Shown here piece by piece: positions 45,005 through 53,563 of a stretch of DNA of 64,000 nucleotides. Source of the stretch: an uncultured Rhizobiaceae group bacterium (lineage in GTDB: Bacteria > Pseudomonadota > Alphaproteobacteria > Rhizobiales > Rhizobiaceae); NCBI GenBank assembly GCA_947501445.1, contig CANMVS010000014.1, positions 1-64,000 of the forward strand, read 5' to 3'. The position numbers were made by a program, and so were the translations under genes. The notes below the pieces were generated by a model, which had not been told where the DNA came from, searched no databases, and saw only the letters and a program-made list of their open reading frames with translations. Position 1 is the first letter of the stretch, and every line of letters starts with the position of its first letter.

Positions 45005-48000
45005 CAGCGCTTCCCACGCTGTTTCGACATGCGGCGCTGGGCGCCACGCGTGCTGCCCAAATCTGCCGCTTTGCGATCTGCTGCCTTGCGCTGTGAACCG
45101 CTGGCAGACAAACGTGCAGCAATGCCAGCAACCGTGGGATCCCGGAATATATCAACAATATCGATTGCAGCCCCGAAAGTGTCAGTGAGCTGACGATGCA
45201 GCCTCACGATGTGCAAAGACGTGCCTCCAAGATCAAAAACGGCATCCGTACGTCCCACGTCCGACCTACCCAAAATTCCCGCAAAAATCTGCGCAACGGA
45301 TTCCTCAATCGCGCCGTCGGCCCGCTCGACATTCCCGCGTTCAACACCGGAGAACTCCGCCACCAGCCGATTGCGGTCTACCTTGCCATTGGAACTCAAT
45401 GGAATGGCGTCAATTTCCACTATATGTTCCGGCACCATATAGGCAGGCAATATCTGTGAAACGTGCTGTTTGAGCTGCGACGGGAGATCACCTGTTGTCC
45501 TAGTGCCATTCAACCGGCCCTGAGGCACACCGCCGACTATCGTCATGGCAAGGAAATGTCTCTCGCCCAACTCCATAGCACTGGTCAGTAGACCGGTATC
45601 CATTGTGCCAACAGGACACAGGCCGAGATCAACTCTGGCAGCCTGCAGCATCAGTTCCTGTGTCATTGCACCGGTTTCAATGAGGCTGAAATCCCGTGCG
45701 AGATCCCCATAAAGAGGCACGATTGCTTCATTTGCCACCACCAGATAAATGGCGAAAGCTGCACTCGCAACCATGGAGCGATTGGCATCAACCTGCGCCT
45801 CAATCGGAAAGGTAATCTGCGGGTCAACCAATTCCAGATCATGTCGATCCGGGTTATAGGCGTATAACCCTGAAAGTTCATCAGATCGCCCAGCCTTGAC
45901 ATGCAGCCACACCTGAACCGGATAAGCACTTCCTGCTGATGGATAACGATATAGCGGGCCATCTTCACCCTGAACCGTGCCCATGCAGGACAATAGCGCC
46001 GCCAATTGCGCTGCAGATACTGGCTCTTGTGAATACTGCCGTATGCTGCGCCTTGTCTGATCGCCGGAAGTTGGCTCGCCTGCCAATGCAATGCGCCTTG
46101 CCCCGTCCCGTTCCGGGCGCAGCGCCAATCGTTTGAGACGGTGTTCTATCCGCTCACCGGCACCGCGCAGCAGGCGCGCATCATCCGTTGCGGACGTATC
46201 TTTCGATGTGCCGTTATTGGCAACAACACAAGCCACGAGCCTATGATCCTGTGGGTTCGAACCAGCAACAAGTGCACAGGCCCTTTGTACTCCGCCATGG
46301 CTGTTCAAGGCGGCTTCCACCTCACCCAGTTCAATACGGTGACCGCCGATCTTGACCTGTGAATCTTCACGTCCCAGAAATTCTATTGAACCGCCTGGAA
46401 GATAGCGGCCCAGATCACCCGTTGCGTATAGGCGCTCTTCAGTTACCGGATGATTGAAGAATTTTTGCGCCGTGAGGTCGCTGTCTCCCTTGTAGCCGCG
46501 TGCCAGTCCGTCTCCAGCGATGTGTAGCCATCCTGGAACCAGCATCGGGCAGGGTTCAAGAGCATTGTTGAGTATGCGGAAACGCTGATTGGCAAGTGGC
46601 CACCCATAGGGAACGCTGGTTGCATCTGCATCCAATCCGTCCGTATCGAAGTAGTTTGACCAGATCGATGCTTCCGTTGCACCACCAAGAGCAATCACCC
46701 GCGCATTTGGTGCGATCTCCCTTAGTTTTTGCGGCAGATCAACGGGCACCCAGTCACCGGACAGTAAAAATAATCTCAGGTTGGGGTACGGACCACCACC
46801 ATGCTCCAGAAGCATCTGTGCGAGTGCAGGAACCGTATTCCAGACGGTCACATTCTGCTCAAGAAGCAAGCGTGACCAATGGGCCGGGTCGCGAACCCTT
46901 TGCCAATCCGGCAGGACCAGTCTGCCACCAACATTCAGCAATCCGAATATATCATAGACAGACAGGTCAAAACCAAGATCAGACAGGCCCAGCACCGCAT
47001 CATTCGAGGTAACATCAAAACGCCGATTTATGTCCTGAATCGTATTGTCTGCGGCGCGATGTTCAATCATCACACCCTTGGGTTCACCCGTTGAGCCGGA
47101 TGTAAAAATTCCATAGGCCAGATCACCGACAGCCGCCTCCGTCAGCGGTGCACGTGCTGGTAATACGCCGGTGCACTCGGCATTTTGTACCTTAACACCA
47201 TCGGGCCAGATGTGATCCGACGGGTCGCCATCGGTCAGGATAAGGCGCAACCCTGCCCTATCGGCCAAACGGTTCTTTCTGTCGCCAGGTGCAGACACCG
47301 GAATTGGCAGATAGGCCGCCCCGGCCATTAAAACCCCCAGAACCGCTGCAATCTGCATCGGACCCTTGTTGAGCACGATACCGACCAACTCTCCCCGGCC
47401 TATATTATGGTCGCGAATTTCACCGGCAATTTTCAGCGCCTGAATTCTCAGCCTTTCATAACTCCAGCTTTCTGAAGACGATATTATTGCCGGGCTGGCA
47501 GGATTATGTGTGAATATTTTTTCGTGGATAGGAGCCGGCTTCAGCGCAACGGTCGTTTCATTTGCCCGAGATTGCTCATCCAGATCAATCCGCGACAAAT
47601 GACTGCCCAGTCGGCCTGACCATGCAGTCTGATCGGCTACCAGTGTCTGCAGCAGCCGCTGATAAGCACCCATCATTGCATCAATCAGGCGCGTCGGAAA
47701 CAATCCGTCGACGAAATCAAATGACAAAGAAAGCCCATTTGCGTCTTCAATGACATGGTGGTCTATCCAGACCTGAGGTGTTTGCGTAATGGCGTAGGTG
47801 CCTTTTCCCAACCACCCCATGGGTTCATCGCCGCCGACATGCGTCTGATGTCCCAGTGCGCTGGTAAAGACTACCGGAATGGCAGCATCAGCCTGTCCGG
47901 TCACCCGGGCGATTTCACGCGCAACACGAACACCGCTCCAGCCGTCATATTCCAATGCATCTGCCAGAGTTTTCTGAATATATAGCGCTCGGTCACGAAA

Positions 48001-49068
48001 GGTCGTCAGGCGCGCGTCGACCTCAACAAGCAGCGTCGAAGTGAAATCCCCAACAACATCGCCAAAGTCTGGCGGTGTGCGAAACGACGTCAGGGTGAGC
48101 ATGAAATGCTGAGTTTTGGAATAGGCGGCCAGCACGTCCGCATAGGCAGCCAAAAGCAGCGTCGAGGGCGTCATTGCATTGTTTTGTGCGCTGCGGCTCA
48201 GTGCCTGCCATTCCAATTGATTGATCGATACGGATCGCCGGATAAATTTCGGAACACCTATTTGCGATGGTACACAGGCGAATGGCAATTGCGGTGGACC
48301 GGGCAATGCTGCAAGCTTCGGACGCCAATAGGCCTCAGCCCGCGCCATATCTTCTACCGATGGCCCACCGTGTTGCACAAATTGTGCAAAGCTTCGCTTC
48401 GGTTTCGAAACATTCTGCGCTGGATCTTCGTAAAACGACCGCCATTCGCGATACAGAAGCAACATGCTTGCGGCATCTGCAATCAGAAGATCCATACCCA
48501 GGTGCAATATTCGGCGGCCATCAATGATTGAAACGCGAATGTCGAACAACGGCCATTGACCCGGATTAAAAACATGGTGAGACATCGCATCTCGAATGGC
48601 GGTCAGACGTTCCTGCGGATTATCGGCCACATCCAGAACATCCTGCTTAAAACGGTATTCCGAGCCCGCCGGGAGAATACCTTGTTGTCCATCGTCGCTG
48701 AATACGGCCCGCAGCATGTCATGGCGTGTAATCAGGCGGTTCCAGGCTGATTCCAAACGCTCCAGATCCACCTCACCCAGTTCGAATTCACGATAGGCAT
48801 GGCATCCAACACCCCCCAGAACATCTGATTGCCGTCCAATCCAGTATGCTGCCTGTATCTCGGTCAGTGGAAAGGGCGCATCTGTTGTTTCAGCTGTCAG
48901 ATGGGCAATCAGCCGTTCCTTGTTAACCGCAAGAACGCGTTTGTCTTCATCCGTCAATACGCCTTTTGGTGCACGAATTCCAAGACGATCTCCATCCAGG
49001 GAAATCATCACGTTGCGGTTCTTGTAGACCTCTAACAGCTCATTCATGGACAGGTGAGCAAAATTCAT
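45004..49068 (-). CDS. NRPS module, docking-Cy-A(Cys)-Ox-PCP, thiazole-forming
   Basis: 1354 residues from the ATG at 49068, chosen because it overlaps the PKS stop as ATGA. N-terminal ~60 residues form a TubC-like docking domain. Heterocyclization domain: DLLIADAAS (193-201) matches DxxxxDxxS, not the HHxxxDG of ordinary condensation domains. Adenylation domain: FTSGSTGEPKG at 655; pocket residues read D701, L702, Y705, N744, L768, S770, L794, I802, W803 plus Lys, the cysteine code DLYNLSLIWK. A flavin-dependent thiazoline oxidase of nitroreductase type (about 985-1190, RRSIRQYSQEP then YPSAGSAYP) is inserted inside the A domain before the A10 Lys1229. PCP: Ser1284 in LGGTSL. The enzyme should load cysteine, cyclise it on the acyl chain and oxidise the ring to a thiazole. 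Confidence 0.93.
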   Translation of the reverse strand: MNFAHLSMNELLEVYKNRNVMISLDGDRLGIRAPKGVLTDEDKRVLAVNKERLIAHLTAETTDAPFPLTEIQAAYWIGRQSDVLGGVGCHAYREFELGEVDLERLESAWNRLITRHDMLRAVFSDDGQQGILPAGSEYRFKQDVLDVADNPQERLTAIRDAMSHHVFNPGQWPLFDIRVSIIDGRRILHLGMDLLIADAASMLLLYREWRSFYEDPAQNVSKPKRSFAQFVQHGGPSVEDMARAEAYWRPKLAALPGPPQLPFACVPSQIGVPKFIRRSVSINQLEWQALSRSAQNNAMTPSTLLLAAYADVLAAYSKTQHFMLTLTSFRTPPDFGDVVGDFTSTLLVEVDARLTTFRDRALYIQKTLADALEYDGWSGVRVAREIARVTGQADAAIPVVFTSALGHQTHVGGDEPMGWLGKGTYAITQTPQVWIDHHVIEDANGLSLSFDFVDGLFPTRLIDAMMGAYQRLLQTLVADQTAWSGRLGSHLSRIDLDEQSRANETTVALKPAPIHEKIFTHNPASPAIISSSESWSYERLRIQALKIAGEIRDHNIGRGELVGIVLNKGPMQIAAVLGVLMAGAAYLPIPVSAPGDRKNRLADRAGLRLILTDGDPSDHIWPDGVKVQNAECTGVLPARAPLTEAAVGDLAYGIFTSGSTGEPKGVMIEHRAADNTIQDINRRFDVTSNDAVLGLSDLGFDLSVYDIFGLLNVGGRLVLPDWQRVRDPAHWSRLLLEQNVTVWNTVPALAQMLLEHGGGPYPNLRLFLLSGDWVPVDLPQKLREIAPNARVIALGGATEASIWSNYFDTDGLDADATSVPYGWPLANQRFRILNNALEPCPMLVPGWLHIAGDGLARGYKGDSDLTAQKFFNHPVTEERLYATGDLGRYLPGGSIEFLGREDSQVKIGGHRIELGEVEAALNSHGGVQRACALVAGSNPQDHRLVACVVANNGTSKDTSATDDARLLRGAGERIEHRLKRLALRPERDGARRIALAGEPTSGDQTRRSIRQYSQEPVSAAQLAALLSCMGTVQGEDGPLYRYPSAGSAYPVQVWLHVKAGRSDELSGLYAYNPDRHDLELVDPQITFPIEAQVDANRSMVASAAFAIYLVVANEAIVPLYGDLARDFSLIETGAMTQELMLQAARVDLGLCPVGTMDTGLLTSAMELGERHFLAMTIVGGVPQGRLNGTRTTGDLPSQLKQHVSQILPAYMVPEHIVEIDAIPLSSNGKVDRNRLVAEFSGVERGNVERADGAIEESVAQIFAGILGRSDVGRTDAVFDLGGTSLHIVRLHRQLTDTFGAAIDIVDIFRDPTVAGIAARLSASGSQRKAADRKAADLGSTRGAQRRMSKQRGKR
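45499..46116 (-). other. Thiazoline oxidase domain embedded in the A domain
   Basis: Residues about 985-1190 of the NRPS form a nitroreductase-like FMN domain placed after the A8 region (RIELGEVEAAL) and before A10 (SSNGKVDRN). It begins with the family's TRRSIRQYSQEPVSAAQL-type start and includes YPSAGSAYP. The insertion site is the one used by epothilone- and myxothiazol-type Ox domains. Confidence 0.85.
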
Positions 49069-52000
49069 AGCACCAAATCCTCCCACTCATCGTCCCGGGA
49101 TGCATCATTCTCAAAGGTCTGCAGCAATTCGGCAAGCGTCCCACCGCCAAGGATGGTTGCAATGGAGGGCGACTGGCCAAATTTTCGCCTGAGTCGGTTA
49201 CGCAATTCCATGCCCATCAATGAGTCAAATCCCAGCTGCACAAGCGTTCGATCATGCGCCAGTATGCGCCCGGCCCCAAAACCGGCGACCAGGCGTATTT
49301 CCGCAAAGACCATTTGCTCAAGGCTACCGGTCACCTCGTCAGTTGGATGATTTTCGCCGGCCAGATGCGCAAGGCTCGGCCCCAATTGACCGGCCGGGTG
49401 CCTTGCAGCAAAGGCCTGCCAGTCAATTGCCGCAATCATCGGATCAACCAGATCGGATTTCAGAGCGCGCTCTATCGCTTCAAGCACGACATCCATCGAA
49501 AGTGCCGTCATTCCCAATGCAGCCAGCCGCGCACGCGCACTTGCGTCCAAAGCGCCAGCCATGCCCGCACCATCCAGTTGACCCAGAATGATGGACAGCC
49601 CGGGCAACCCATCTTTGCAGCGACGGCGGATCAGCGCATCTAGGACACTATTGGCTGCGGCATAGCCGCCCTGCCCCGCAGCCCCAAGAACTGAGGCGAT
49701 TGAAGAAATGACCACAAATTCATCAAGATTATTCTCACGGGTGGACGCATCAAGGGACAGTGCACCCCGTGCTTTGGCACCATAGGCGGTGTTGAACTGT
49801 GCATCGGACAAGGCAGCAAGAGGCCCGGCCGCCTGGGCCCCTGCCGCATGATAGACCGCACGCAACGGCGGCAGATCATCAAACGAGGATTGTATTTTGT
49901 CGCAGGACGCCGCGTCAGACATATCTGCTGCAACCGCCTTGACCGTTTTACCGGTTTCGCGCGCCAGTTCGGCTACAAAATCCATATCCGGATGACGCCC
50001 AACCAATACAACAGCTTTTGCACCGCGACCAAGCAGCCATCTGGCAAGCGTTCTTCCCACGGCACCAAATCCGCCGGTTACCAGCGCGCTGCCATTCAGA
50101 TCAGACAATGTTGAACCGGTTGGCATAGGGTGCTGCGTGAGGCGAGTAACCCTGCGTGTTCCCTTTTCAATACACACGCGGTCTTCGTCACACGGCTGTG
50201 CAATTTCTGCCATAAGTGCTGCCGGTGTGTCAGCGACTATATAGCGGGCACCCGTCAGTGGTTGCTCCAGCGCAAGCGTCGCTGCCAAACCGTCCAGAAG
50301 CGCCATTTCAGGATTGGACTGCGGCCCAAAAACACCAAAGGATATGCCGGGCGGCATCTCCAATCCTGCAGCAAATGCAGCAAATTTCATCGCCCGTGGC
50401 CCAATGTCGTGATCGCGTGCACTATTGTAGCAATCCACAATGTGAGAGACCGGCCCACAGCGGTCGATCAGTCCTTCAATATCATTGTCCAGGTAACGCC
50501 ATACACCAGTGACTTCGCGTTCCAATCGATCCCCAGCAACTGCAATTTGGGTCGATTGCCCGACTGTTTGGGCCAAAACAGCAGCATCTTCCATTGTGCT
50601 GGCAACGACCAGAACATTTGGCGACTGTGCAGTCGCCTTTGCCACCTGCTCGTGCCATTCAAGCTGATAGTAGAGCCCGTCAAGAGGATCTTTGCGTAAA
50701 TCCTGTTCGCTTGCAGTGTGCGCATTCAGGCCCTTGACCTGAATAAATACATCGCCCGCCTCATCAGCAACATCTAGGTCCACGACAACGACTGTGCCGG
50801 CCTGTTTGAGCCTTGCATGAACACAGGCAGTCCCGGTTGGCACTGAACGAATGGCAAACCGGTCTATGCCGATTGGCAGTAGCGTTTTTCCCCGCATTTC
50901 CTCCGGCAACGCACCGCCTGCAGCCTGCAGGCATGCATCCAGAAATGCCGGATGGATCATACCATCAAGCAGCTTTCGTTCATTGACCGGCTCCACCTTT
51001 GCCAGCGCCTCTCCACGACCTCTGCGCATTTCAACCAAACCGGAAAATGCCGGTCCAACATCTATGCCAAGCCGGGCAAGTTCACTGCGCCAATCAGCAC
51101 CATCAATGGCCTCTTCACAGCGTTTGGCAATCGCTGGTACATCGATTTTAACCGGGTCTTCATGACCACTGACAAGATCAGCCTGTGCATGAATGACCCA
51201 TTGCCCATCTGGCCCTTCACTGACCAGACTTGCCTGATTGTCCGGTTCGATCTTTGTCCAGATCGAAAAATCCGCATTGTCCGGCAGGCGAAGCGGGTTG
51301 GGAAACACTATGCCGTCAATCACAGTGTCGCTGTGGCCGGATTTTTCGGCAGCCAGCAACAGGCAGGCGATTTGAAATGCACCGGGAACCAGCACGCTTC
51401 CATGGACCATGTGATCAGCCAGCCAGGGGTGTCTTGTCAGCCCGCTCATGAGGTGAAACTGATGTCCGGGCAAGGGCCCGGCAATCAAAGTGCCCGGCAA
51501 CCCGCTGGGTGCGTTAACCCGTGCTCTTTGCTGGCGCCAGAAACGTTTTTTGTGAAACGGTGTAACCGGAAGCGCCATACGCGGGCCAGCTGGCAAAACC
51601 GCTTGCCAGTTCACATGAAATCCAAGTTCATACAGACGCGCATACAGATGCAGCCAGTCTTTTTCAGTCCGCAGCGGTGTGCAAACAACATTCAAATCCG
51701 CTGTGCCATAGGTCGGTTTTTGTACTGCGACGACAACGCCGACCCCTATTTTTTCCAAGCTCTTTTTCAGGTCGTTGCCTTCGTGCGTGTGAATGAGAGG
51801 CAAGCCAACCGGCAATCCAGCCGGAACTGGTGTTCCCGGTTCACCAAGCAATGCATAGGGCTGAATGCCGGCAGCTTTCAGCCTGGACAGGTCAATATCA
51901 CCGGCGCCGCTTATATCAAAAGCCAATCGGGGGCGCGGTATTACATGTGCAAAGCTCGTTTGTTTCAGAGCAAGACGCGCCTCACTGCAAGATTGCGTAA

Positions 52001-53561
52001 CAACTGCGATACGATATTCGAAAGCACAACGCCCCAGTGCTGCCGAGCGGCAAACGCGTGCAAAATCCTGCTCCTCCTGCAGCACCTGATCCATTTTGTT
52101 CATTATTTCGCGCAGACCCGACGGCGTGCGCGCAGAAAGAACCAATGCGCTCGGATTATCGTTCGTCCGTGGCACTTCGCTTGGTGCGGCAGCCTGCGCA
52201 ACGCGCTGATCTTCCAACACGAGATGAACATTGGTGCCGGAAAAGCCAAAAGAACTCACGCCAGCGATCCGGCGGTCATGGTTTTCTGGAAATGCCCGCT
52301 GGCTTAGCGGAAAATCAAGTTCGAGTTTGCCGGTAGAAATTTCAGGATTTATGCGCTCAAAATGAATATTTGGCGGCACCTGCCCACTTTGTACAATTTG
52401 TGCGGCCTTGATCAGTCCGGCAATACCGGCTGCAGGACCCAAATGCCCAATATTCGATTTAACGGCACCCAACATCAACGGGTTATGCCGGTCGGCGGCA
52501 AATACATCGGCCAGAGCGTGGCATTCTATCGGATCACCCAGTGCAGTACCGGTCCCATGTGTCTCGATATAACCAATATCGGAGGGATTTACGCCCGCAT
52601 CACGCAGGGCATCTTCAATGACCCGTTTTTGCGCTATACGCGACGGAGCGGTCAAACTGACGGAACGTCCGTCCTGATTCATTGCAGTGCCGCGTATGAC
52701 ACTTATCACCGGATCACCGGCGGCCAGTGCGTCATCCAGCCGTTTTAGCACCACAATACCGGCACCCTCACCCTGAACAAACCCGTCAGCGCGGGAATCA
52801 AAGGATTTGCATCGTCCGTCCTGCGCCATCATATGTAATTTTGACAAGCCAACCGACAGGTTTGGTTCCAAAACAACATAAACACCACCGGCCAATGCAA
52901 GGTCGGTTTCGCCCGACCGCAGGCTCTGGCAGGCCTGATGCACCGCCGCCAGTGAAGACGAACAGGCTGTATCAAGTGCAACGGCCGGTCCGTTCAACCC
53001 AAGCTGATAGGCAATTCTTCCGGCAGCCACGCTTGCAACGCCACCTGATATCGTATGGGCGTCAATGGCACCAGGATCTGCAATGCCCTGTTGGTAATAT
53101 TCGTCTCCATTGATACCGACAAAGACACCAGTTCGGCTGCCCGACAGGCTATCGGGCGCTATGGCGGCGCGCTCAAGTGCTTCCCACGAAACCTCAAGAA
53201 GCATCCTGTGCTGCGGGTCCATTTCAATAGCTTCACGGTCCGACAGATCAAAAAACTCGGCGTCAAAGCGGTCTATGCCTTCCAGAAAAGCGCCCCAGCG
53301 CGAATTCATCTTTCCAGGCACATCAGGATCGTGATCATACCAGATATCATTGTCCCAGCGGTCCGACGGCACTTCACCAACAGCATCGACACTGTCCATC
53401 AGCATGTGTGCGTAAGCTTCGGGCGAATTTGCACCACCTGGAAAACGGCACCCCATGCCAACGATGGCAATAGGACCATTGTGCTTGGCCTGCGCCTTTC
53501 TAAGCTCAGCTTTCAAAGTGCGAATGGTTACGATGGCACTGCGCAGTTGATCTTCGTACAC
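49065..53561 (-). CDS. Type I PKS module, KS-(eroded AT)-DH-KR-ACP
   Basis: A 1498-residue module starting at GTG 53561, two bases after the upstream stop, with GGAGAGGA upstream. A short coiled N-terminal docking segment precedes the KS. KS: Cys200 (DTACSSSL), His335, His373. The following ~200 residues are a shrunken AT relic (see separate entry) ending in a normal post-AT linker (PFHKKRFW). DH: His717 in DHMVHGSVLVP and Asp875 in FLDACLQ, complete. KR: TGGFGAVG at 1162-1169, Ser near 1286 and Tyr1300 (GQGGYAAAN), complete, without the LDD motif. ACP: Ser1447 (LGFDSLMGMEL). The acidic C terminus (DDEWEDLVL) suits the docking domain of the NRPS. Expected output: an alpha,beta-unsaturated acyl chain handed to cysteine. 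Confidence 0.92.
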   Translation of the reverse strand: MYEDQLRSAIVTIRTLKAELRKAQAKHNGPIAIVGMGCRFPGGANSPEAYAHMLMDSVDAVGEVPSDRWDNDIWYDHDPDVPGKMNSRWGAFLEGIDRFDAEFFDLSDREAIEMDPQHRMLLEVSWEALERAAIAPDSLSGSRTGVFVGINGDEYYQQGIADPGAIDAHTISGGVASVAAGRIAYQLGLNGPAVALDTACSSSLAAVHQACQSLRSGETDLALAGGVYVVLEPNLSVGLSKLHMMAQDGRCKSFDSRADGFVQGEGAGIVVLKRLDDALAAGDPVISVIRGTAMNQDGRSVSLTAPSRIAQKRVIEDALRDAGVNPSDIGYIETHGTGTALGDPIECHALADVFAADRHNPLMLGAVKSNIGHLGPAAGIAGLIKAAQIVQSGQVPPNIHFERINPEISTGKLELDFPLSQRAFPENHDRRIAGVSSFGFSGTNVHLVLEDQRVAQAAAPSEVPRTNDNPSALVLSARTPSGLREIMNKMDQVLQEEQDFARVCRSAALGRCAFEYRIAVVTQSCSEARLALKQTSFAHVIPRPRLAFDISGAGDIDLSRLKAAGIQPYALLGEPGTPVPAGLPVGLPLIHTHEGNDLKKSLEKIGVGVVVAVQKPTYGTADLNVVCTPLRTEKDWLHLYARLYELGFHVNWQAVLPAGPRMALPVTPFHKKRFWRQQRARVNAPSGLPGTLIAGPLPGHQFHLMSGLTRHPWLADHMVHGSVLVPGAFQIACLLLAAEKSGHSDTVIDGIVFPNPLRLPDNADFSIWTKIEPDNQASLVSEGPDGQWVIHAQADLVSGHEDPVKIDVPAIAKRCEEAIDGADWRSELARLGIDVGPAFSGLVEMRRGRGEALAKVEPVNERKLLDGMIHPAFLDACLQAAGGALPEEMRGKTLLPIGIDRFAIRSVPTGTACVHARLKQAGTVVVVDLDVADEAGDVFIQVKGLNAHTASEQDLRKDPLDGLYYQLEWHEQVAKATAQSPNVLVVASTMEDAAVLAQTVGQSTQIAVAGDRLEREVTGVWRYLDNDIEGLIDRCGPVSHIVDCYNSARDHDIGPRAMKFAAFAAGLEMPPGISFGVFGPQSNPEMALLDGLAATLALEQPLTGARYIVADTPAALMAEIAQPCDEDRVCIEKGTRRVTRLTQHPMPTGSTLSDLNGSALVTGGFGAVGRTLARWLLGRGAKAVVLVGRHPDMDFVAELARETGKTVKAVAADMSDAASCDKIQSSFDDLPPLRAVYHAAGAQAAGPLAALSDAQFNTAYGAKARGALSLDASTRENNLDEFVVISSIASVLGAAGQGGYAAANSVLDALIRRRCKDGLPGLSIILGQLDGAGMAGALDASARARLAALGMTALSMDVVLEAIERALKSDLVDPMIAAIDWQAFAARHPAGQLGPSLAHLAGENHPTDEVTGSLEQMVFAEIRLVAGFGAGRILAHDRTLVQLGFDSLMGMELRNRLRRKFGQSPSIATILGGGTLAELLQTFENDASRDDEWEDLVL
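51537..52154 (-). other. Eroded acyltransferase domain remnant
   Basis: Residues about 470-675 of the PKS keep the outline of an AT: an opening RLAFDISGAGD where ATs have LAFxFSGQG, and GIQPYALLGEPGTPVP where the catalytic GHSxGE should be. The Ser and His of the active site are gone, and the domain is about 200 instead of 330 residues. The frame is intact, so the module survives without its own AT. Confidence 0.75.
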
Positions 53562-53563
53562 CC

